Shown here piece after piece: positions 22,470 to 30,953 of a stretch of DNA of 64,000 nucleotides (position 1 is its first letter; every line of letters begins with the position of its first letter). Origin of the DNA: an uncultured Christensenellaceae bacterium (GTDB lineage Bacteria; Bacillota; Clostridia; Christensenellales; Pumilibacteraceae); contig CAJUKG010000001.1 in NCBI GenBank assembly GCA_910586925.1, positions 1 to 64,000 on the forward strand, given 5' to 3'. The translations under genes were made by a program, and so were the position numbers. The notes under the pieces were generated by a model, which was not told the origin of the DNA, did not search any database, and worked only from the letters and a program-made list of their open reading frames with translations.

Positions 22470-24881
22470 GTGACCATGGAAAAAAATATTATCGATGCGG
22501 CGGACGAGTTCGGCGATCTCATCGAAGCCTCGCTGTCCGGGCAAATATTCAAGGAGTTCAAACCCAAAGACGTAGTCGCGAGTCGGTTTATAAACGACTT
22601 GGTGGAAAACGGCTACCGCAAAAAGAAAAGCGTTCGTCGCAAGATCGTCGACGAGGAAGGCTTGTACATGTCCGACGAATTGCAAGACGTCGGGGTCATG
22701 TCGATCGCTCCGTCGCTCTCCGCGCTTCTTCTCGAACTGTCGTTGCTCAAGGATAAGGGCGAGGCGGGATATGAAGGCATTACGTTCGGCGACATGCTCA
22801 AGAACGACGGCGGCAAAGTGCTCGGCGTCGTCAAAAAATCCGTTTGCAAGCTCCTTTCGGAATGTATGCCCGAAGAAGTAAACGATTACGCGCCGGTATT
22901 GCTTTCGAGCATGCCGTTCTATGACGAGCTTACCGCTTCGGACGGAACGAGCTGGCTCGATAACGGTTATCTCGACAGCGCGAGCTGGGTGTTTCTCGCC
23001 GCCGATTCGATAGAGAGATTTCTCAACCGTCTCGAGCGCGTCGCGCCCGAGCTTTACGACAAAGATTGGAACATTACGCAGATAGACGACAAAGGTAAAG
23101 AGTTCGTCAAAGAATCGCTCACCGCCGAGCGCGTGCGTAAAGCGGTCAGAAAGATATATCTCGCGTGCTTGCGCATCACGTGCGACTGCATAGTGCGTCG
23201 GGACGGCGAAGTGGTCGGCTGGACGTTTCGCCACATGGACGGAGACGCCGAGCCGTCGCTGTATTTTTCGTACGTCGCTTCGACGGTGTATCTCGGGCTG
23301 TACAAACGGTTTAACGTGACCGATAAAGCCATCGACACGCTGCGCGACTTCGAGGGCGTGCTCAAAAACTCGGGCGATCACGGAAAGAGTCAGTTCAAGT
23401 TCTACGAGAATTTCTCAAGCCCCGAAAAGCTCGCGGCGACGCTCGACAGGCTGGAGAGTTATGCCGCCGAGAGCAAAGACCGCGGTGCGGAGAAGAATCC
23501 TTACGACGCGTTTGCAGATTTTCTCAAACAGCTCGACGCGTTCGCGCTTTCCGAACTCGACTTCCTGTACAATACCGTCAACAACGGGCAACCGCTCTCG
23601 TATAAAATAGACCGCGGCAAGGACGACGGCGCGTTCTCGCTTCTCAAAGACGCGACGGTCGCGCTCGCAAAACGCCTGTGGACGGTCGGGTTCGGCAATT
23701 CCAAAACGCGCCTGCCGTTCCGCGAGAATATGGCGAAAGGTCCGTGCTTCGAGAACGGCGAACTCGTCAATATGGAAACGGTCAGATTGAGCAATCAGAA
23801 CAACGCGTTTTTCAACAATCTGTTCGTAATAGGCATAGTGCTGAACTCCGCGTACGACGCCGAGCTTGCCGACACCGATCCCAAAGAATACGACACCCTT
23901 CTCAACACCTTCCAGCTCTCCATTCAGAACACACAGCGTTGTTACAACGAGATCGAGAGTTACGACATGCTGTACAAAATAGACAGCTACATTCTCGACT
24001 TCTCGGACAAGGTGGACGCGAAGAATGCGGAGCTTGCGAAGCAGCTGCGCAAAGTGAATATGTCGGTCGTGCCGCTGTTGCCGCTCATGCTCAAGAACAA
24101 CAACCTCATGAGCGAGTACGTCGTCAAGTATCCGCAAAAGCAGATGATCGACTCGCTCAAGGACATTATCCGTAATCGCAAGCGCGGACAGAACGGACCG
24201 TGCTGGGTGTGGGACAAGGACGGCTATAACGCGATCACAAACTATTATTACGTCGACGCGCTCATCGCGTTCTACCGCTACTACGAAACGTACGAAATGC
24301 CGTTCGTCGGCAACGAGAAGGATAGGCGCGAACGCGAACAGATCGCCGCGGATGCCGCGGAGCTTCGGCGCGTGACCGAGCTTAAACAGCTGGAAGCGGA
24401 AAAACAAAAACAGATCGACAAGCTGTCGAGCTATGCCGCCGACGTTCGGAATATCGGCAAAGGCGTTGCTCGGCTCGTCATAAACGGGCTTATCGACATA
24501 GTGGACGAACAGCTCGGCGGCGATACGCTTTTGGACGCGCTCGACGAGGACGACCTCATGCACACCGCCAAGGTCGTCGCCAAACTCAAGTCGTTCACGA
24601 GCGACGACGATATAGTCAAGCTGACTAAGCTCGTCGGAGTGTTCGATAAATTACAGCTCATGTCCATGCTCATGCTGTCCGACGTCGACGACGACGTGCT
24701 TGCCAAGTTCTTCGGTACTGCGGGCGAGGGCGGCATGAAAACGCACAGCTACATTATTCGCGACGTGCTCGGCAGCGACAAAATGCGCGAAAAGTTCTTG
24801 CTCCGTCTTTTGAAAACGCTCATTCCTACGACGCTCAAGGACGACGGCGACAAGGACGGCGACAAGGCGACCGACGATTAG
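22470..24881 (+). CDS. Large helical protein of unknown function (island B)
   Basis: 803 residues, no signal peptide or membrane helix. Mostly alpha-helical by composition. A coiled-coil (about 613-650, E/R/K/Q rich, 'AELRRVTELKQLEAEKQKQ') lies before a C-terminal helical domain, and the tail is Asp/Lys rich ('DDGDKDGDKATDD'). No catalytic motif was recognised. It follows the SPASM gene after 3 bases with an AAGGAG ribosome site, so the two are co-translated; it is a candidate substrate or scaffold. Function not assigned. Confidence 0.8.
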   Translation: MTMEKNIIDAADEFGDLIEASLSGQIFKEFKPKDVVASRFINDLVENGYRKKKSVRRKIVDEEGLYMSDELQDVGVMSIAPSLSALLLELSLLKDKGEAGYEGITFGDMLKNDGGKVLGVVKKSVCKLLSECMPEEVNDYAPVLLSSMPFYDELTASDGTSWLDNGYLDSASWVFLAADSIERFLNRLERVAPELYDKDWNITQIDDKGKEFVKESLTAERVRKAVRKIYLACLRITCDCIVRRDGEVVGWTFRHMDGDAEPSLYFSYVASTVYLGLYKRFNVTDKAIDTLRDFEGVLKNSGDHGKSQFKFYENFSSPEKLAATLDRLESYAAESKDRGAEKNPYDAFADFLKQLDAFALSELDFLYNTVNNGQPLSYKIDRGKDDGAFSLLKDATVALAKRLWTVGFGNSKTRLPFRENMAKGPCFENGELVNMETVRLSNQNNAFFNNLFVIGIVLNSAYDAELADTDPKEYDTLLNTFQLSIQNTQRCYNEIESYDMLYKIDSYILDFSDKVDAKNAELAKQLRKVNMSVVPLLPLMLKNNNLMSEYVVKYPQKQMIDSLKDIIRNRKRGQNGPCWVWDKDGYNAITNYYYVDALIAFYRYYETYEMPFVGNEKDRREREQIAADAAELRRVTELKQLEAEKQKQIDKLSSYAADVRNIGKGVARLVINGLIDIVDEQLGGDTLLDALDEDDLMHTAKVVAKLKSFTSDDDIVKLTKLVGVFDKLQLMSMLMLSDVDDDVLAKFFGTAGEGGMKTHSYIIRDVLGSDKMREKFLLRLLKTLIPTTLKDDGDKDGDKATDD

Positions 24882-24963
24882 CGTTTTTTGCGTACGGCAC
24901 GAAACGGCGAGAAAAACTTATATAAAAATCCTACCGAACGGATAAATAAAGGACGGATCAAAA

Positions 24964-25929
24964 ATGCCCAACATTTCTTTCTATTCGTATAAAGGCGGCT
25001 CCGGTCGCACGACGACTACGCTGAACACGGTGTTTTATCTGATACGCGAACTGCGTCCCACGCCGAGCAAGCCGATAATAATAATCGACGCGGACACCGA
25101 GAGCTACGGCATGTCCATGCTGTTATTGCGCGATTTGGAAAAATTGCCCGGCATAGACTGTTCGCTGCAATATCTCGCACTGCGCGCGACGCAGGACGAG
25201 TTTTTAAGCGGCGGCGATTCCACCGAGTGGCTGTCGTACCGCAAACTGCACAAGTATTTCGTGCCCGTCGGCGGATATTTCACGCGCGACGTCGAGAACG
25301 ACGCGGTGCTGTTGTTGCGGTCGGACGTGACGCCCAAAGAACAGCGCGAAAGCTGGGGCAGTGTATTTTCGCTCAACAATACCGGCGATAAATCGTTCGA
25401 CAATTTCAACGAGCTTCTCAAGGTGTTGCGGCTCACGAAATGCTCGGTGGTGTTCGATACGCCGTCGGGCACGCAGGACTTTGCCGAGCTTGCGCTCAAC
25501 AGCTCGCAGACGATAGTGTGTTGCATGCGTCCGTCCATTCAGTTCGAGCAGGGCACGCGGCTGTGCTTCGAAAAGTTCATAGAAACCTGGCGCGGCAAGG
25601 GCGCGAAAAAGAATATAATATTCTGTCCGTCGGCTGTGCCGTACAAGCAAATAAATATCGACTCGGAAGTGTATCCCGACTACTACATGAAAACTACGTA
25701 CGCGGGATTTCGCAACGAGTTGCAGACCAAAGCGAACAGCACGAACGGTAATATAGAGATCGTGTGGGATATGCGTGACGGTTCGGTGCCCGGTATTCCC
25801 GAGGTGCAGAGATTCAAATGGCAGGAGTGTTGTTTGGAAAAAGTCGCGAGCGACGAGGAGGACGAGCGGCTCGCGAAAGAGAAGTACGCAATGCTTGCGC
25901 GGCTTATTCGTTCGTATACATACAATTAG
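24964..25929 (+). CDS. MinD/ParA-like P-loop ATPase with GGSGRT Walker A
   Basis: 321 residues. The deviant Walker A is 'YKGGSGRTTTTLN' (about 8-20): the signature Lys of KGG is kept but the usual second Lys is Arg. 'IIIIDADTES' matches the A' motif and 'CSVVFDTPSGTQDFAELAL' the Walker B/switch region. MinD/ParA ATPases dimerise on membranes or DNA and position partners. No amphipathic MinD-type tail is evident. Eight bases separate it from the next gene. In this island it may place the TIR or ESCRT-III-like components on the membrane; that is inference. Confidence 0.82.
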   Translation: MPNISFYSYKGGSGRTTTTLNTVFYLIRELRPTPSKPIIIIDADTESYGMSMLLLRDLEKLPGIDCSLQYLALRATQDEFLSGGDSTEWLSYRKLHKYFVPVGGYFTRDVENDAVLLLRSDVTPKEQRESWGSVFSLNNTGDKSFDNFNELLKVLRLTKCSVVFDTPSGTQDFAELALNSSQTIVCCMRPSIQFEQGTRLCFEKFIETWRGKGAKKNIIFCPSAVPYKQINIDSEVYPDYYMKTTYAGFRNELQTKANSTNGNIEIVWDMRDGSVPGIPEVQRFKWQECCLEKVASDEEDERLAKEKYAMLARLIRSYTYN

Positions 25930-25937
25930 GGGCAGAC

Positions 25938-28358
25938 ATGGCGGATAAAACTACCGTCGTCACCAAAGACGCTACGGAAAAAATAATAGATATTTGCCGC
26001 AAGGCGAAAAGTCGGTACGTTCGGCTCATTCTGCTCGGGCAGACGGGCAACTCGCTCGTCACCGACGAACGTTACGAGGACGCGCTTTGCGACCTCGAGT
26101 CCGAACTGCGGGAATCGGTAACAGGCTACGTGAGCATGATGCACAGGGTGGTCAATCTCGCATTCCTGTACATAATATCGAAATACACGTCCATCGGCAT
26201 GACTGTTACGAGCAACTGCGAGGCGCGCATAGATCAGGCGATCGCGAATTTGTACAATGCGTACAATGCGAGCGACGACGTTGTAAAGTACGTCATACTC
26301 AACGTCGCGCTCGGTCTTGACGCGAACGCCGAGTTTCTGCGCAAGTTCGAGAATATCGCGGGCGGCAGCGGTTTTTACAAAGACACTCAGGAATACATAA
26401 ACATTTTCGATCATATACAGGAGCAGGAGCGCGGCTCGCTCAAAACGAAAAATCTTTCGTTAAATTCCGCGGATAAGCTGTACGCTTTGCTCAAGAAAAC
26501 GGAGTTTATTTGCGACCTCGATATAGCGGTGAGCGACGATTATTGCGACGCGAAATCGGCGGTCATGCCGTGTTCGTTCGTGATAGACGGCAGGTCGTAC
26601 CCGTCCAAATACGCGCTCATCAAGTATTCGCCCAACGAGTACAACGACATGTTTTTGTTTATGCGCAGTATGGACGAAATAAATCTTCGCGACGGAAACA
26701 AGGCGTTGCGGCTCAATTACACGAAGCTCGGCGCGAGCGACAACGGCGCGAACACCGCCGTGATAGTTTCGCCCGTCGAGTTCGAGCACGACCGCGACAA
26801 GCTCATCATAACTAAAAGCGTGGGCATGTTCTATTCGTACGTGACGGGCGATCTGCTCCGCAAGCGGCACAGAATGTCGTTCTGCAACGGATTGTCGAGC
26901 TATAAATATTACGGCGAGCTCGTCGCGTCGATAATGGACGCGTTCGAGATGAAAGTGTCGTCGGCGGATAAACAGCGGACGATCATCGAGAATTTCATTC
27001 TGCCCGTCGTTCAAAACAATTACAATATTTGCAAAGAGGACTGCGTGTGTTTGGGCACCGGCTGCCCGTTCGGCGCGAAAGACAGGCTGTGCAACAAAGA
27101 GCGGTTTATAGAGCGAAAATCGGACATTAACGTCGCATGCCTGTCCAACATGGATATCGTCGGTATTCTCACCATACTGTTTTCGGTGGTGGGGTGCAAA
27201 GAAATACTGCCGCAGATCTTCGCGCAGTATAACGCCGACACGTCGTCGCTCGAGGACCTTTTCAAGAAAGTGAACAAGCAACTCGAAAAGCGGTTTTCGG
27301 GATTCGACTCCGAACGCGTCGAGCAGCTTTACAAAGAGTTTTTCGAGATGTCCATAAAATACCTTTCGTTCGACATCGACGAAAAGCGTCGCCTCGATTC
27401 TGCGGTCGCCGCCACGCTCAAGCCGTTCACTATTCGCGCGTACACCGACGCGCTCGTTACCGTGCTCGAAAATCTCGATCGCGACGAAAGTTCAAGCCCC
27501 GTCAATCCGAGCGGCAACGTATACAGTATTCGCAATAAGATAGATCTCATAACGGGAATTAAGGACGTCGCCGCGGTGCGGAACACTTTGCGTGACACGC
27601 TCAAGGTCATACTCGCGTATTATGCGGGGCTTGCGAACTGCAAACAGCAACAGCTTGCATACGAAATAATGGCGGAGCAGGCGACCGTGCTCGGCAAGGC
27701 GGAAGCCGCGGAGTGTGAGCGCGGCATTAAAGACGCGTTCTATGCGGGCGTGCAACGCGAGCTGAACGCAATGGGCGAAGACCCCACGTTCTACACGCTG
27801 TTCAAAATGCTCGTCGACGATACCGAGCAGCTTAAAGACGGGATCTCGATAATGCTCGGCAGAGAGATGGTAAATCTCGTCGCGCTCAAGCGGTATATCG
27901 CGCTCGACGTCAAGCGGGAACGGTGCATGCTCGTGGAATGGCGGCGGAGAGAAAACGGTGCGGTGGAAACGCTGTACGAGTGCAATCTCGACGACCCCGC
28001 GCAGTGCTCGATAGACAAAGAAAAATTCGTTGCGCGCGTCGTGGAACTTATGCGGTTCTTCAACGGCGCGGACGTTTTGGGAATACGGTTCGCGTGTTAT
28101 CCGCAGGTGCTCACTCATACGAGCAGTCGCGTCAACGGCGACAATACCACCATAGCCGCATTCACCGCTTACGAAAGCGAAAGATACGTGCCGCAAAAAG
28201 AATACAACGTGATCACCTATTTCTCGTACGATATAAGCAAGCGGTATTTCTACGTCGCGCCCAAGAAGTTCGAAAAGACGCGGTGGATCACATACCCGAT
28301 ACTCGTGCGCTGCTCGGAGTTTTACAATAAAGTGATCAAGGAGAGGGGCAATGAGTAA
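25938..28358 (+). CDS. 806-residue protein with a cysteine cluster (island B, unknown)
   Basis: Start at ATG 25938, following GGGGC; the longer frame runs back into the ATPase gene. The N-terminal part is helical; around residue 365-385 seven residues apart patterns of Cys ('CKEDCVCLGTGCPFG' then 'RLCNKE') suggest an iron-sulfur or zinc site. A C-terminal alpha/beta part ends with aromatic-rich strands ('YFYVAPKKFEKTRWITYPIL'). No known domain recognised. It overlaps the TIR gene by 8 bases. The Cys cluster makes it a possible partner or target of the radical SAM enzyme. Confidence 0.78.
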   Translation: MADKTTVVTKDATEKIIDICRKAKSRYVRLILLGQTGNSLVTDERYEDALCDLESELRESVTGYVSMMHRVVNLAFLYIISKYTSIGMTVTSNCEARIDQAIANLYNAYNASDDVVKYVILNVALGLDANAEFLRKFENIAGGSGFYKDTQEYINIFDHIQEQERGSLKTKNLSLNSADKLYALLKKTEFICDLDIAVSDDYCDAKSAVMPCSFVIDGRSYPSKYALIKYSPNEYNDMFLFMRSMDEINLRDGNKALRLNYTKLGASDNGANTAVIVSPVEFEHDRDKLIITKSVGMFYSYVTGDLLRKRHRMSFCNGLSSYKYYGELVASIMDAFEMKVSSADKQRTIIENFILPVVQNNYNICKEDCVCLGTGCPFGAKDRLCNKERFIERKSDINVACLSNMDIVGILTILFSVVGCKEILPQIFAQYNADTSSLEDLFKKVNKQLEKRFSGFDSERVEQLYKEFFEMSIKYLSFDIDEKRRLDSAVAATLKPFTIRAYTDALVTVLENLDRDESSSPVNPSGNVYSIRNKIDLITGIKDVAAVRNTLRDTLKVILAYYAGLANCKQQQLAYEIMAEQATVLGKAEAAECERGIKDAFYAGVQRELNAMGEDPTFYTLFKMLVDDTEQLKDGISIMLGREMVNLVALKRYIALDVKRERCMLVEWRRRENGAVETLYECNLDDPAQCSIDKEKFVARVVELMRFFNGADVLGIRFACYPQVLTHTSSRVNGDNTTIAAFTAYESERYVPQKEYNVITYFSYDISKRYFYVAPKKFEKTRWITYPILVRCSEFYNKVIKERGNE

Positions 28359-29505
28359 GATCTATCTCGACAGAAAAGACCCGAGCGGACCGTATATATT
28401 CATCAGTTATTCGAGCAAAAATCAAGATTGCATCGAGCGCGTTCTCACCGCACTCAACGATCGCGGCGGGGACTTTTGGTACGACAAGGATCTGCACGGC
28501 GGCGATCTTTGGTTTGAACGGGTCAAGCAGGTGACTGCGGATAAACGGTGCATGGGCATGATTTATTTCGTGAGCGCGCCGTTCGTTTACAGCAATGCGT
28601 GTCTGAAAGAACTCGAACTGCTCGAAGAACTTGAAAAAACGCATAAAAATTTCGGCTCGCTGTTCGTGCTTCTCGACGAGGAGGAAACGCCGGGGTTTGC
28701 GCGGTTCAAGTCCAAAGTAATGTCGCGGTTGCTCGGCGAGCACCCCGACGATTTCGAAAAAGTGCATAAAGCGGTGGGCGATACATTTTCGCGCATCAGT
28801 CCCGACAAGAAATGGTACGCGACGACTTACGACGGCATCGACGACGAAGAATTCGTCAAAAAAATGTTCGACGAGATATTCAAGGCGTGGGGCTGTGCTT
28901 CCGAAGAAGTGGGGTCGCTCGACGCGCTCCTTTCCGCGGAGCTTGTGGACAGGTCTTACCGCATAAAGACAGGTTGCCGCGTACACACCGACGCCGTGCA
29001 CAGGCGCGACAGCGAGTTGAAGGCGTTCGCATACTCGGGGAACACGATCTCTGCGGCACTCGTCACCGACGGGCTGTTTGCGGAAACGTGCTTATCGCTC
29101 GCGCAGTCGGCGATGGACGTGTTCGACTCGCACGTCGTCACCGATACCGCGGACATAAAGGACGGCGGCGACGACAGAAAGTATATAGTGTTCGACGATC
29201 CGAAGTTTTTGAACTGCGTCATTCGCGACGAAAAAGGCCGCGCACTGCGGTACTTGAAGTCGATAGAGCGCGAGAAATATTTTTTGCAGCTTCGCGAAGT
29301 GCTCGAAAGAGTGCCGATCGCGGACGCGGCGGACGACGGGTATTTCTTCGTTCGCGGCGATGACGGCGATATCATGTTTTCGGACAGATACAGCGACGAC
29401 GTATACAGGCACGTGCATGTGGACGCGTATGCGAGCGTACTGCCGGTAATAGATATCGACTATAATAAATATCGCGAGTACATACTCGCAAAAAGCAAGG
29501 CGTAA
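28351..29505 (+). CDS. TIR-domain protein (island B)
   Basis: 384 residues. TIR domain at about 13-150: 'YIFISYSSKNQD' (box 1), 'FWYDKDLHGGDLW', 'MIYFVSAPFVYSNACLKEL', in which Glu87 is the candidate NADase glutamate. The remaining 230 residues are alpha/beta with no recognised domain; strands such as 'RKYIVFDDPKFLNCVI' suggest a sensor or effector domain. Its TIR belongs to a more classical type than the two zinc-ribbon TIR proteins of island A. Overlaps the upstream gene by 8 bases and is followed after 17 bases by the first ESCRT-III-like gene. I infer NAD+ cleavage or a scaffolding role. Confidence 0.85.
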   Translation: MSKIYLDRKDPSGPYIFISYSSKNQDCIERVLTALNDRGGDFWYDKDLHGGDLWFERVKQVTADKRCMGMIYFVSAPFVYSNACLKELELLEELEKTHKNFGSLFVLLDEEETPGFARFKSKVMSRLLGEHPDDFEKVHKAVGDTFSRISPDKKWYATTYDGIDDEEFVKKMFDEIFKAWGCASEEVGSLDALLSAELVDRSYRIKTGCRVHTDAVHRRDSELKAFAYSGNTISAALVTDGLFAETCLSLAQSAMDVFDSHVVTDTADIKDGGDDRKYIVFDDPKFLNCVIRDEKGRALRYLKSIEREKYFLQLREVLERVPIADAADDGYFFVRGDDGDIMFSDRYSDDVYRHVHVDAYASVLPVIDIDYNKYREYILAKSKA

Positions 29506-29522
29506 AGCCTTAAGGAGATATT

Positions 29523-30146
29523 ATGGGACTTTTCAGAAGCAAGTTCGACAAGCTCACCCGCGAAGACGTGGTGAATGCGATTTGTCAGCTCGAAACGGAA
29601 TCGCAACGTATAGAGGAAGAACTCGAACAGAAACAAGCGCGCATAGACGAGCTTATGGCAAAAGGCAAGACGGAAAAGAACCGTCAAACCAAACTTTTCT
29701 ATGCGAAAAAGATAAACGCGCTTCAAGCCGAGCGCGAGGAGGACGTCAAACGCGCAATGTACATAATGTACAACGTGCGCCTGCTCAACAAGCTCAAAAC
29801 GGCTATCGACGACAATCAGTTCTTCAAGACGTCGTCCAAAATGTCGCTCGGCGGCTTGCTCTCCGATCAGAAAGGGCTTGCGAAATTCCTCAATAAAGCA
29901 CTCAACACAAGAATTGCCGCAGAGGACGTTCTCACCGCCGCCGACGAAACTTTCGCAATGGTGGAGGAGGCGTACGAGAAGAACGAATCCATTTACGGCG
30001 TGAACGAAGCGGACGATCAGCTTCTCGCCATGTTTGAAACGGAAGAAGCGGTGGACGGCGATATGGACATGTTCGCCGAGCACGCCGAGGAGAAGAAAGC
30101 GGTTGCCGAAACCTCGTCGTCCGATAGCACCGACGACGACAAATAA
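29523..30146 (+). CDS. ESCRT-III/Snf7-like helical protein A
   Basis: 207 residues, no signal or membrane segment. Organisation resembles the ESCRT-III (Snf7/CdvB/PspA) fold: a basic N-terminal helical hairpin (about 12-90: 'AICQLETESQRIEEELEQKQ', then 'KLFYAKKINALQAEREED'), shorter central helices ('YNVRLLNKLKTAI'), and an acidic, flexible tail (about 165-207). The AKK-x(3)-L stretch is like the helix-2 region of CHMP/CdvB proteins. ESCRT-III subunits polymerise on membranes and are disassembled by Vps4. Alternative: a generic coiled-coil or divergent PspA. Ribosome site AAGGAG at 29511; next gene begins 20 bases downstream. Confidence 0.6.
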   Translation: MGLFRSKFDKLTREDVVNAICQLETESQRIEEELEQKQARIDELMAKGKTEKNRQTKLFYAKKINALQAEREEDVKRAMYIMYNVRLLNKLKTAIDDNQFFKTSSKMSLGGLLSDQKGLAKFLNKALNTRIAAEDVLTAADETFAMVEEAYEKNESIYGVNEADDQLLAMFETEEAVDGDMDMFAEHAEEKKAVAETSSSDSTDDDK

Positions 30147-30166
30147 TAACGTACAAGGAGTAACGT

Positions 30167-30736
30167 ATGGGAACGTCAAGGAAAGAAATAGAAAAGCGCA
30201 TGCTCATCAAGCGCACCATCAACACGATGGAAAAGCAGATACAAAAACTCGAGGAACAAAAACGGGTTTATATCGACGCAGGCAAACAGGCGAAAGCGAA
30301 AGGCTTGACCGCGCAGTATAATCTCGCGCTTGCGGGACTGCGCATGACTATCGCACAGCAACGCCGCGTGTACGAAATGAAGCTCAATTTCGAAATCACT
30401 TCGCAAATGAAAGATATGTCCGCCATGACGTCCGAGTTCCTCGGCGGCATGAGCGCGCTTTCCAAAGACATGCTCAAGCTCACTCGCGAAAGAGATTTCT
30501 CCAAAATACAAAAGCAGTTCACCGACGCCATGATGGGCGTGGAATTGCAAACGGAGCAGATGGAAGCGTTCATGGACGAAACCGAAGCCGCGTTCTCGTC
30601 GAGCACGTTCGTCACCGCGGAAGAAAACGGCGAGCTCGAAGGGCTTATGGAAAACGAAGCGGCGTCGAACGATCTCACCGAGTCGATGATAGACAAAGAG
30701 CTTGAAGAATTGAAGAAGAAAATGTCGTCCACTTGA
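30167..30736 (+). CDS. ESCRT-III/Vps2-like helical protein B with a C-terminal MIM1-like motif
   Basis: 189 residues. A long basic helical hairpin ('KRTINTMEKQIQKLEEQKRV', 'AGKQAKAKGLTAQYNLALAG', 'MTIAQQRRVYEMKLNFEI') resembles helices 1-2 of Vps2/Vps24-class ESCRT-III proteins. Methionine-rich central helices follow and the C-terminal half is acidic. The extreme C-terminus (residues 172-183) reads E-xx-I-xx-E-L-xx-L-K, close to the MIT-interacting motif 1 pattern (D/E)xxLxxRLxxLK that recruits Vps4; only the Arg is replaced by Glu. The adjacent ATPase carries an MIT-like domain, making the pair coherent. The fold call is by eye. Confidence 0.65.
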   Translation: MGTSRKEIEKRMLIKRTINTMEKQIQKLEEQKRVYIDAGKQAKAKGLTAQYNLALAGLRMTIAQQRRVYEMKLNFEITSQMKDMSAMTSEFLGGMSALSKDMLKLTRERDFSKIQKQFTDAMMGVELQTEQMEAFMDETEAAFSSSTFVTAEENGELEGLMENEAASNDLTESMIDKELEELKKKMSST

Positions 30737-30779
30737 TACTCGGCGACGTATTCATCGCGTGATGCGGACTACGTGCTCG

Positions 30780-30823
30780 CAACAGCTCGGTTATGTAGGT
30801 GGTTCTACACGCCCTCGCTGTTG
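30780..30823 (+). other. Structured hairpin in the leader of the MIT-AAA gene
   Basis: CAACAGC (30780-30786) pairs with GCTGTTG (30817-30823); inside, TGTAG (30794-30798) pairs with CTACA (30805-30809), separated by a symmetrical 7+7 internal loop. A second stem CCGCC/GGCGG is at 30854-30868. The 217-base spacer 30737-30953 has no gene. These stems may adjust expression of the ATPase relative to the ESCRT-III-like genes; the role is unproven. Confidence 0.45.
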
Positions 30824-30953
30824 CTTCGCCTGTTGCCCGCCTGACGCGCGACTCCGCCACCGAGGCGGTTACTGTTTGTAAAACAGAACGATAATCGGAC
30901 GCTCAAACATCGAAAATATTGTTTTGGTGATAATTATTCGTTACGGGGTCACT

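Noticed and set aside
29523..30736. Simple PspA/IM30 annotation for both helical proteins
   Set aside because: They lack an amphipathic membrane-targeting N-terminal helix of PspA type and stand next to a MIT/Vps4-like ATPase; PspA-like ancestry is still possible within the ESCRT-III superfamily.
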